Shown here one piece after another: positions 1 to 6,999 of a stretch of DNA of 64,000 nucleotides. Numbering within the stretch: the stretch's first letter is position 1; the number at the start of each line of letters is the position of its first letter. The stretch covers positions 1 through 64,000 of the forward strand of contig NZ_JAAAMG010000017.1 of assembly GCF_010500815.1 (NCBI RefSeq). The letters run 5' to 3'. The DNA is from Jiella pacifica. GTDB taxonomy: Bacteria > Pseudomonadota > Alphaproteobacteria > Rhizobiales > Rhizobiaceae. The notes under the pieces were generated by a model. That model was given only the letters and a program-made list of their open reading frames with translations, searched no databases and had not been told where the DNA came from. A program made the position numbers and the translations under genes.

Positions 1-518
1 TGCGGTCCAAGCAGCGCCAGCAGGCCGAGGCAGCCGGCGATCCTGTCGTTGCCGAGGACATTGCCAGCGTCTGTGCCTTCCTCGACGAGCGGATCACCGC
101 GATTGCAGCCGAGATCAAAAGCCAGGCCGCGTCCGACACGAACGTCGCCCGCACGATCGATCGACTGCGTTCGGCGCCGGGCGTCGGACCGGTCATCGCG
201 AGCCTCCTGGCCGCGACCCTGCCCGAACTCGGTACCACCTCGCCAAAGCGGATCACCGCGCTCGTCGGCCTTGCCCCTTACAACGACGACAGCGGGCCGC
301 GCCAAGGCCGCCGCCACATCAAGGGCGGCCGGGCGCGCGTCCGCAGCGCTCTCTACATGGCAGCCCTCGGGGCCGTCCGGGCGAACCAACGCTTCAGCGA
401 TTTCTATCAGGCTCTCGCCAACCGCTCCGGCTCGAAAAAGCTCGCTCTCGTAGCCGTCGCGCACAAGCTGCTCGTCGTCCTCAATGCCATGCAACGCGAC
501 CAAAAGGCGTTCGCATGA
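1..518 (+). mobile_element. IS110-family transposase, 3' part (5' end outside window)
   Basis: The open frame entering at base 3 encodes about 171 residues up to the TGA at 516-518. It contains the helix-hairpin-helix-like stretch APGVGPVIASLLAATLPEL followed by ITALVGLAPYNDDSG and RRHIKGGRARVRSALYMAAL, which is the C-terminal Transposase_20 domain of IS110/IS1111 elements. The N-terminal DEDD catalytic domain would lie upstream of the window, so I cannot say whether the copy is intact. IS110 elements often lack long terminal inverted repeats, and none was seen after the stop. The element is followed within 40 bases by a dispersed palindromic repeat, which may be an insertion target; that link is inference. 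Confidence 0.88.
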
Positions 519-552
519 ACACAGTTGCCAGGGGCACCCGCCGCAACATCGA

Positions 553-681
553 CCGCTTCCGCCTTCTGCAGATGAAGCCGCCTCCTAGAGCTGAAGCCGA
601 TCGCGCCCGACGATCTCTGGATTCTCGGGACGGGGCCCGAGAATGACGAAGCGTTGGGGCCGGCGCCTTCTTTTTCCCCGC
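553..681. repeat. Dispersed palindromic intergenic repeat, type 1 (copy A)
   Basis: This stretch matches, with a few substitutions and small indels, the reverse complement of 6276-6385. Its core is a perfect hairpin at 621-644 with arms ATTCTCGGG and CCCGAGAAT around a 6-base loop. The core is flanked by GACGAAGCG and by a conserved GAAGCCGAT...GCGCCCGACGATCTCT arm. The organisation resembles the RIME/BIME-type elements of rhizobia. The remaining bases 519-786 show no gene; a 76-codon reverse frame across the repeat (481-711) has no recognisable content. Confidence 0.75.
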
Positions 682-786
682 CTCGAAATCTTTCATTCCA
701 TCATAAGGCATTGTTTTAGAAGAGAGTTTAGAGACATCTAAATGCTGTAGGGTCGATCCGCCGCCCCGCTTGCGGTCGCGCCGGCC

Positions 787-2043
787 TCAGGCGGCGGCCA
801 GCGGCAGGCGGATCACCTGTTCGAGGCCGCCCTCCGGGCGGTTGGCGATCGCGATCGTGCCGCCGGCCTGATCGACGATCTCCTTGGCGATCGCCATGCC
901 GAGGCCGGCGCCGGGCTTCAGCTTGCGGCGGCCGCGATCGACCCGGAAGAACGGCTCGAAGGCCCGTTCGAGCAGCTCTTCGGGGATGCCCGAACCATCG
1001 TCGACAATGCGGATCTCGGCGAAGCCGCCATGCCTTGCCAGCGACAGGCGCGCCTTGCCGCCATGCACGGCGGCGTTCTCCATCAGGTTTCGCAGCGCCC
1101 GCTTCAGTGCCAGCGGCCGCGCCTGCACGGCAAGGTCGATGGTCGCGGGATCGGGCGGCGCGACCGTGTGGCCGAGGTCCGCCAACTCGCCGACGATCTC
1201 CATCAGCAGTGGCTTCAGCCGGACCGGCTCGTTCGCCTGGGGCTCGACCTCCTCGCGGACGAGGCGGATGGCGCTGTCGGCGATGCGGTCGAGTTCTTCC
1301 AGATCCTTCAGCCAGGTTTCGCGTTCGTCGTCCGGCAGGAACTCGGCCCTGAGGCGCATGCGGGTCATCGGCGTCCTGAGGTCGTGGCCGGCGGCGGCGA
1401 CGAGGCGCATGCGGCTTTCGACGGCGTCGCGCACCCGCGTCGTCAGGCGGTTCAGCGCCGAGGCCGTGGCGCGCACCTCGGCCGGGCCGTCCTCGGGGAC
1501 ATGGGCGGGCAGGCCGTCCGGGCCGACGTTCGAGACGGCTTCGTCGAGGATGACGAGAGGCCGGGTCATCTTGGTTGCCGCGAAGATCGAGATCGCGGCG
1601 ACGCCGATCGCCAGCACGGTCATGTATGTCACGAAGCCGAGCAGACCCCGGGGAGGAAAACCGGGATAGGGAAGATACGCCCAGCGCCCGGGCGCGATCT
1701 CGAAGGCGATCTGGCGGGTGCGCGCCTGCGGGTCGCCGACGATCCGCACCGGGATGCTGAGACCCCTGGCGGCGAGGGCCTCGCTGATGCCGTGGCTGTC
1801 GCGGACGAAGACGTCCGGCTCGTTCGTCGGCATCGCGTCGATGGTGATGCCGAGGCGCTCGGCCGCGGCGGGATCTTCCCGCAGGATGGCCGCGACGATG
1901 CGCACTTCCTCGGCGAAGGTGGTGCGGAAGCTGTCGCGATCGGGCCGGTCGAGCATGGTCAGCGAAACCAGCGCCGCCAGGGCGACGACGCCGAGGACGG
2001 AGGCGAGGAGAAGCAAAGCGAGGCGAAACCGCAGCGACTTCAC
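787..2043 (-). CDS. Sensor histidine kinase of an OmpR-type two-component system
   Basis: A 418-aa inner-membrane kinase. One transmembrane segment lies near residues 6-29, a periplasmic sensor loop spans about 30-132, and a second segment lies near 135-156. These are followed by HAMP, a HisKA domain with AAAGHDLRTPMTRMR (phospho-acceptor H220) and a HATPase domain with N box RNLMENAAVHGG, G1 VDDGSGIPEE and G2 GAGLGMAIAKEI. It starts with GTG and overlaps the stop of the upstream response regulator (2040-2777) by four bases, so the pair is cotranscribed and probably translationally coupled. The signal is unknown. The divergent neighbour is a His-rich Spy/CpxP-like protein, which points to envelope or metal stress (inference). 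Confidence 0.93.
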   Translation of the reverse strand: MKSLRFRLALLLLASVLGVVALAALVSLTMLDRPDRDSFRTTFAEEVRIVAAILREDPAAAERLGITIDAMPTNEPDVFVRDSHGISEALAARGLSIPVRIVGDPQARTRQIAFEIAPGRWAYLPYPGFPPRGLLGFVTYMTVLAIGVAAISIFAATKMTRPLVILDEAVSNVGPDGLPAHVPEDGPAEVRATASALNRLTTRVRDAVESRMRLVAAAGHDLRTPMTRMRLRAEFLPDDERETWLKDLEELDRIADSAIRLVREEVEPQANEPVRLKPLLMEIVGELADLGHTVAPPDPATIDLAVQARPLALKRALRNLMENAAVHGGKARLSLARHGGFAEIRIVDDGSGIPEELLERAFEPFFRVDRGRRKLKPGAGLGMAIAKEIVDQAGGTIAIANRPEGGLEQVIRLPLAAA

Positions 2044-2777
2044 GGCTTCGCCTCCTCCTCGTCCCGATCGACCCGCGCGGCGAACTGGTAGCCGCCGTTG
2101 CGCACCGTCTTGAACAGCCGGAAGACGCCGTTGTCGTTGAGCTTGCGCCTGAGGCGGCTCATCGTCACGTCGATCGAGCGGTCGAACGGATCGGCGGAGC
2201 GGCCATGCAGGAGGTCCATGAGGATGTCGCGGGACAAGACCCGGCCCGGTCGTTCGAGGAAGATCATCAGAAGATCGAACTCCGCGCCGGTGAGAGCGAC
2301 GTCCTCGCCGTCCGGTCCGCTCAGGCTGCGCCGCTCGGGGCTGACGGTGAAGCCTTCGAACCGGAAGGCGGGCGACGTCGCGTCACCGCCGTCCTTTTGG
2401 GTCGAAGCGTTGCCACGGCGCAGCACCGCGCGGATCCGCGCGGCGAGTTCGCGCGGGTTGAACGGCTTGCCGAGATAGTCGTCGGCGCCGAGCTCGAGCC
2501 CGATGATCCGGTCGACGTCCTCCTTCAACGCGGTGAGCAGGATGACCGCGAGCTCCGGCCTCTCGTCCTTGATCTCCCGGCAGATGTCGAGGCCGGAGCC
2601 GTCGGGCAGCATGACGTCGAGCACCACCAGATCGACCCTGGAATCGGCGAGCCGTTGCAGGCATTGCCGGCGATTGGCCGCGAGCTGGCAGCGAAAGCCC
2701 TGGCCGTCGAGATATTTCCCGAGCAGCCGGCAGATCTCCGGATCGTCGTCCACCACCAGAATGTTGGGCTGATTCAT
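2040..2777 (-). CDS. OmpR-family response regulator
   Basis: A 245-aa protein starting MNQPNILVVDDDPEICRLL. The receiver domain (about 4-118) has D54 in VVLDVMLPDG as phosphorylation site, with T82 and K104 in the usual places. The C-terminal winged helix (about 145-238) carries the OmpR-type ALTGAEFDLLMIFLERPGRVLSR and DRSIDVTMSRLRRKL. The frame stays open upstream to 2957, but homology begins at MNQPN, so the ATG at 2775-2777 is chosen. It is transcribed first, ahead of the kinase at 787-2043, and the two overlap by four bases. Its likely target is the divergent gene at 3016; see the palindrome at 2899-2913. Confidence 0.94.
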   Translation of the reverse strand: MNQPNILVVDDDPEICRLLGKYLDGQGFRCQLAANRRQCLQRLADSRVDLVVLDVMLPDGSGLDICREIKDERPELAVILLTALKEDVDRIIGLELGADDYLGKPFNPRELAARIRAVLRRGNASTQKDGGDATSPAFRFEGFTVSPERRSLSGPDGEDVALTGAEFDLLMIFLERPGRVLSRDILMDLLHGRSADPFDRSIDVTMSRLRRKLNDNGVFRLFKTVRNGGYQFAARVDRDEEEAKP

Positions 2778-2898
2778 CGACGTCGCTCCTGAAACACGGT
2801 GTTTGCCGAGCATGATCATCACTCTGCTTCCGGTTTGCGACGGCGGGGAGATTTCGGCGAGAGCCCTTTTGTAATCATCTGTTGCAGCACCCTCTGCC

Positions 2899-2913
2899 GT
2901 TACTCGGTGTAAC
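2899..2913. promoter_or_regulatory. Candidate response-regulator operator (GTTAC-N5-GTAAC)
   Basis: A perfect inverted repeat GTTAC/GTAAC with 5-base spacer sits in the 238-base gap between the response regulator start (2777) and the Spy-like gene start (3016). OmpR-type regulators bind pairs of short half-sites of this size in divergent promoter regions. It is a single occurrence seen by eye, so assignment is tentative. Nothing else recognisable was seen in 2778-3015. Confidence 0.35.
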
Positions 2914-3015
2914 AAATCGGGCCGATCGCGGCGACATTCGGCAATCTTCCGCCGCATCTTCGCAACATGCCGACCCTATGTTCTCCCCCATCACCTGAAT
3001 CAAGGGAGATCAGTG

Positions 3016-3972
3016 ATGAGATCGATTCGAGACGCAAAAACCGGAAAGTTCGGGAACCGCGCCAAGATGACGACCGGCGCGGCGCTGGCGGCAGCACTGC
3101 TCGGCACCAGCGCCTTCGCGCAAGGCGTGCCGCAGCAGGAGCAGCAGCCGTCGGCGAGGATGCAGGCCGGCGAAGGGCCGGGGCACATGGGCTCGGGGCG
3201 CGACGGTTCGATGCGCTTTGCCCAGGACTTCGAGCGGGGCCATCACGGCTGGCGCCATAACCGCCATCACGGCCCGCGCCACGGTGGCATGATGTCGCCG
3301 GCGAAGCTGGCGGGCGCCCTGGCGGCGCTGGAGACCGGCATCGGCATCCAGCCGGACCAGATGGGCACCTGGCGCAACTTCACCGGCGCGCTCGTCGCCT
3401 TCGCCGAGGCGGCGCAGCCGCCGCATGGTCCGCGAGGCATGGGGCCGGGGCCGCGGGGTCCGCGCGGCATGGACGCCGGGCGAGGTGGTCCGGGGGCAAC
3501 GCCGGCACCGCAGCCACCACAGGCTGGCTCTGCCGACAGCGAGGTTGCCGCTGGGGGCTCCGAGACCGCCGGTGCGCCGGGCGATCGGGGGCAGAATGGT
3601 CTCTTCGCCTTCCGCATGCTCGACCGGTTCGCCGATCGTGCCATCGATGCCGGCGAAAAGGCCAAGGCGCTGAAGTCGGCGCTGGCCGACCTCGAATCCA
3701 CCCTGACGCCGGAGCAGATCGACCGGGCCCGCGGCCTCGTCCGCTCGATGATGCGGGACATGCGGCAGGAGCGTCGCGGCGACCGTTGGGACCGCCACGA
3801 TCGCGGCGATTTCAAGGGTCCCAGGGGGCATCACCGGCCTGGCCCGCGCGGCCCGATGCCGGCCCAGGGCGCCATGGAAATGGAGCCGGGCGGCTCCGAC
3901 GGGCCGGGTGACGATGGCCCGGCGGACATGGAGCCGGAGACGCCGGCAATGGATGAGCCGCAGCAGGGCTGA
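3016..3972 (+). CDS. Periplasmic LTxxQ (Spy/CpxP-like) His-rich protein
   Basis: A protein of about 318 aa. An N-terminal signal peptide is followed by TGAALAAALLGTSAFAQG (cleavage probably after AFA). A His/Arg-rich stretch HGWRHNRHHGPRHGG comes next, then two helical segments; the second contains LTPEQIDRARGLVRSMMRDM, which fits the LTxxQ motif of Spy/CpxP/ZraP-type periplasmic chaperones. Gly/Pro/Arg-rich linkers lie between and after them, and the acidic, Met-rich tail is unusual. A GTG directly precedes the ATG at 3016; AAGGGAG seven bases upstream favours the ATG. It is divergent from the two-component pair at 787-2777 and probably regulated by it. ZraP-like metal binding is possible but unproven. 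Confidence 0.7.
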   Translation: MRSIRDAKTGKFGNRAKMTTGAALAAALLGTSAFAQGVPQQEQQPSARMQAGEGPGHMGSGRDGSMRFAQDFERGHHGWRHNRHHGPRHGGMMSPAKLAGALAALETGIGIQPDQMGTWRNFTGALVAFAEAAQPPHGPRGMGPGPRGPRGMDAGRGGPGATPAPQPPQAGSADSEVAAGGSETAGAPGDRGQNGLFAFRMLDRFADRAIDAGEKAKALKSALADLESTLTPEQIDRARGLVRSMMRDMRQERRGDRWDRHDRGDFKGPRGHHRPGPRGPMPAQGAMEMEPGGSDGPGDDGPADMEPETPAMDEPQQG

Positions 3973-4099
3973 GACGCGTTGGGGGCGGCCCGGTTGCGAG
4001 CGGCCGCCTTCGAGAGAATGCGGCGGAGACCGACCCCCCTCGGGTCTTTGCCGCAGATCGCGGAACCGGCGACCGTCCACGCCGGTTCCGCGGCCAGTT

Positions 4100-4143
4100 G
4101 AAAGCCGCAGTGGCGCATCGCGTCACGGCGGCTTTCGCTTTTT
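4100..4143 (+). terminator. Rho-independent terminator after the Spy-like gene
   Basis: Arms GAAAGCCGC (4100-4108) and GCGGCTTTC (4128-4136) pair perfectly, and inner bases TGGCGC/GCGTCA extend the stem. Five T follow at 4139-4143. It lies about 130 bases after the stop at 3972 and before the convergent gene ending at 4199. Confidence 0.65.
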
Positions 4144-4198
4144 CACCCTTCCGGGAAAAGACCCCCGCGTCCGCCCGTCGAACGTGACCGCTTGCCGC

Positions 4199-4870
4199 TC
4201 AGAGCGCTTCGAAACGATGGACCGAATGGACGCGGAACGGCGCGCCCGGCTCCGGCTCGACGAAGATCGCCAGCTGGTCGATCGTAAGCGTCTCCCCGTC
4301 GAAGGCGGCGAAGGTCTCGTCGAGATCCGGGCGCAGCGCCTCGGCCTGTTCGTCCGTGAGCGCGCCCGACAGGGTCATGTGGAAGCGGAAGTCCTCGAAG
4401 ACGTAAGGATAGCCCCATTCCGCGAGGTGGGCGCGCTGGCGCTCGGTGAGCCGATCCGGGCGGCGGCGGGCGATGGCTTCTTTGCTCAAAGGGGCCCGGA
4501 ACGGTGCGAAAGCCCGCACGGCCGCTTCTTCCATGGTCGAAAGTTCCGCGGATTGTTCGTCTGGAACCAGGGCGAAGAACGCGCCGAGCCTTTCGGGAAC
4601 GCGGGCCGTGATCGCGAACGGGCGCTGCGCGGCACAAAACTGCGACAGCCGTGCATCGATCCCGGCAAGGTCGACGGCGTCGGCGAGGGCGAAGGGCGCG
4701 ACGATCGTCGCGTGAAAACCGTAGCGGGCGGGGGAGGCGACGAGAGGATCGCGGATCAATTCCGGCTCGCGGGTCGCCTCGCCGTCGAACGGATTGCGGC
4801 CGAGCCAGCGGTTGGCCGTCATCGCCAGCGGCGAGCCCGCCGGCGGAGTGAAATAGATCGCCGCGCGCAT
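4199..4870 (-). CDS. DUF1045 protein, 2H-phosphoesterase-like (phosphonate-metabolism annotated family)
   Basis: A 223-aa protein starting MRAAIYFTPPAGSPLAMTANRW, the usual N-terminus of DUF1045. Two HxT motifs, YGFHATI (H53, T55) and FRFHMTLSG (H164, T166), define the two-histidine phosphoesterase fold. Family members are often found in phn clusters and are labelled phosphonate metabolism protein, with a proposed cyclic-phosphodiester role. No phn gene is present here, so the substrate is unknown. The ATG at 4870 is preferred over an upstream in-frame ATG at 4921 because homology starts there. Confidence 0.8.
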   Translation of the reverse strand: MRAAIYFTPPAGSPLAMTANRWLGRNPFDGEATREPELIRDPLVASPARYGFHATIVAPFALADAVDLAGIDARLSQFCAAQRPFAITARVPERLGAFFALVPDEQSAELSTMEEAAVRAFAPFRAPLSKEAIARRRPDRLTERQRAHLAEWGYPYVFEDFRFHMTLSGALTDEQAEALRPDLDETFAAFDGETLTIDQLAIFVEPEPGAPFRVHSVHRFEAL

Positions 4871-5182
4871 GCCGGTCGTCCTCTCGATCTTTCGGCCGTC
4901 CCCGACCATCGGCCCCGCCAAGACGCCTCTCGATCGGCGTCGTCAAGGGGCTGCGGCAGCATGCGACCCGTTCGATGACGATCCGATGTCGGATCGCGGG
5001 CGGTTTCGCACCGGTGATGCCGCCGCGAGGGGCCCGGATCCGGCCGCAGCCCAAAGGCGCCCTGTGGCACGGCCGGCACAGGCGAAGCGCGAAGTCTTTC
5101 AATGGACTATTCGGCGTTTGACAGGATTCCGACCGGTTGCGCATAGCTCGGCGACCCGCAACGCCAAGAGGGTCGGCTGTCC
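4871..5182. promoter_or_regulatory. Divergent intergenic region with candidate promoter for the DD-carboxypeptidase
   Basis: This 312-base gap separates two divergent genes. A perfect TTGACA at 5118-5123 is followed after 18 bases by CATAGC (5142-5147), a weak -10. That would give a short leader of roughly 30 bases before the ATG at 5183. No gene or repeat was seen in the rest. Confidence 0.4.
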
Positions 5183-6055
5183 ATGCGCGACTGGTTCCAG
5201 CAGCTTCGATCCGCCCGGCTCTTCGGCTTCCTCGCGCTGGCGATCCCGGCGCTTGCGCTCGCCGGCTGCCAGACGGCGGAGCTGACGCCGGCATCGCTCG
5301 GGCTGACGACGCTGACGGACCAGAGCGTCGCGGAGATCCGCGGCCACTCCGTCCTCGTCATGGACTATCAGAGCGCCCGCATTCTCGAGGCCGAGAACCC
5401 CGACGCGCTGCGCTATCCGGCCTCGCTGACGAAGATGATGACGCTGTATCTCCTCTTCGAGGCCGTGGATGCGGGCAAGCTTTCGCTCGACACCGAGCTG
5501 ACGGTCAGCGCCGAGGCGGCGGCCGAGCCGCCCTCGAAGCTCGGCTTCAGACCCGGCGAGACGATCTCGGTGCGCGACGCGGCGCAGGCGCTGGCGACGA
5601 AATCGGCCAACGACGTCGCCGTGGTGATCGCCGAGAACCTTGCCGGCACGCAGGCCAACTTCGCCGCCGTGATGACGGCGAGGGCCCGCCAGATCGGCAT
5701 GCGCAATACCCGCTTCGTCAATGCATCCGGCCTGCCGGATCCCGGCCAGATCTCCACCGCCCGCGACATGGCGATCCTCGCCCGGACGCTGATCTCGCGC
5801 TTTTCCCGCTACATGCCGATGTTCCGCGTCACCGAGTTTTCCTTCAAGGGCCGGACCTACCGCGCCACCAACAAGCTGCTCGGCAAGGTCGAGGGCGTCG
5901 ACGGGCTGAAGACCGGCTACATCCGCGATTCCGGCTTCCATCTCGTCGCGACCGCCATGCGCGGCGGCCGGCGGCTGATCGTCGTCGTCATGGGCGGGCG
6001 AACCGGCAACGAGCGCAACGCCGAGGTCACGGCGCTGATCGACAAGTATATGTGA
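5183..6055 (+). CDS. D-alanyl-D-alanine carboxypeptidase (peptidase S11), lipoprotein form
   Basis: A 290-aa penicillin-binding protein acting on peptidoglycan stem peptides in the periplasm. The N-terminus has a hydrophobic segment ending in the lipobox LAGC (C29), so it is predicted to be lipidated rather than released. Catalytic motifs are complete: SLTK (S81, K84), SAN (S141-N143) and KTG (K243-G245). The protein ends soon after the catalytic domain and lacks the long C-terminal beta domain and amphipathic anchor of PBP5/6, as in other short alphaproteobacterial S11 enzymes. Monocistronic by context. Confidence 0.93.
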   Translation: MRDWFQQLRSARLFGFLALAIPALALAGCQTAELTPASLGLTTLTDQSVAEIRGHSVLVMDYQSARILEAENPDALRYPASLTKMMTLYLLFEAVDAGKLSLDTELTVSAEAAAEPPSKLGFRPGETISVRDAAQALATKSANDVAVVIAENLAGTQANFAAVMTARARQIGMRNTRFVNASGLPDPGQISTARDMAILARTLISRFSRYMPMFRVTEFSFKGRTYRATNKLLGKVEGVDGLKTGYIRDSGFHLVATAMRGGRRLIVVVMGGRTGNERNAEVTALIDKYM

Positions 6056-6187
6056 GCGGCGACCCGCCGGCGGGGCGGGGGCTGGGCGGGCACAGCGCTC
6101 GGCGATTTCGGGCACGATGCTGTGTTCTTGTAAGTCTGTCATTGGGGGCAGATGCAGCAAAGTCGGCGCGCCGTTGACTGCAGGACG

Positions 6188-6550
6188 CCATCCTCGGCTT
6201 GTCCCGACAGCATTCACACATCTCGGAAAGCTCTTTTAGGACAGCATCTTACGATTGAGATTGGAGATGACGGGAGCGGGGAAAAGGAAAGCGCCAGCCC
6301 CGACGCTTCGTCATTCTCGGGCCCGGTCCCGAGAAGCTAGAGATCGTCGGGCGCTATCGGCTTCAGCTGCAGAGGGCGGAAGCGGACGAGGTTGCGCCGG
6401 CTGGCCCTGGATTCTCGGGACGGGGCCCGAGAATGACGAAGCTGCGAAGTTTCGCCACCCCCTTCAACGGTGGCATCGCTCGGCACCGGCTTACCGATCA
6501 AGCCCTCTGAAATGTGTGACTCTTGTCGGGACAGGCCCGAGGATGAGGCG
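6188..6550. repeat. Composite nested palindromic element (type 2 ends, type 1 core)
   Basis: The ends are imperfect inverted repeats. CATCCTCGGCTTGTCCCGAC with CACACAT at 6189-6220 mirrors TGTGTGAC and GTCGGGACAGGCCCGAGGAT near 6514-6545. Inside lie two type 1 hairpins: TTCTCGGG/CCCGAGAA at 6314-6335 and ATTCTCGGG/CCCGAGAAT at 6411-6434. Bases 6276-6385 are the inverted counterpart of 553-681. No protein-coding content was recognised in 6056-6611. The overall plan is that of a mosaic, non-autonomous intergenic element. Confidence 0.7.
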
Positions 6551-6611
6551 GTTTCAATGGGTCAGGCTGACCCTCACACGAACCTTCATCTGCCGGCATA
6601 AACGAAGCGGC

Positions 6612-6821
6612 CTAGCCTTGGCGATCGTCGCTATGGAAAAATCGTCGGGGAGGAGCCTCGAAGTCCGGCTCCGTGCCGCCGAGCACGGCCAATTTACGCC
6701 CGCTCTCACGTTCGATCAGGGCGGTGAGCGCCTCGCGAAGCAAGGTCGTCCGCTCCTTGTTTCCCGTGAGGGCGACGGCGCGCAGGAGAAGCTCGTCGTC
6801 GAGCGTGACGGTCGTTCGCAT
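6612..6821 (-). CDS. vapB: Orphan VapB-family antitoxin
   Basis: A 69-aa protein starting MRTTVTLDDELLLRAVALTG, with ALIERES and LAVLGGTEPDFEAPPRR. This matches the short VapB/DUF2191 type: an N-terminal ribbon-helix-helix DNA-binding part and a C-terminal toxin-wrapping tail. The frame is open upstream to 7010, but homology starts at MRTT (ATG at 6821). In the usual module vapC follows directly and overlaps. Here the stop is followed by about 60 bases and then the composite repeat at 6188-6550, with no PIN-domain ORF. Transcription would be autoregulated if it is expressed. Confidence 0.78.
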   Translation of the reverse strand: MRTTVTLDDELLLRAVALTGNKERTTLLREALTALIERESGRKLAVLGGTEPDFEAPPRRFFHSDDRQG

Positions 6822-6999
6822 CGGCTTTTCCAGAACACCGCCATGCCCTCGAGCTAAGCGCTCTTCCGAAGCAGGAAAAGTGCCGCCGTCACCGCTCGGG
6901 CTGCCTCTGGAGATAGTCGCGGGCCGACTGGTTCTGCCGGTCGTCAGAGCCGTTCGAAAGCTTGCGCCTCTCTTTGCCGGCCGCTCCCGTGTGCCGGCC

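Noticed and set aside
4199-4870. Phosphonate utilisation locus
   Set aside because: DUF1045 alone is present; no phnG-M or transporter genes are near.
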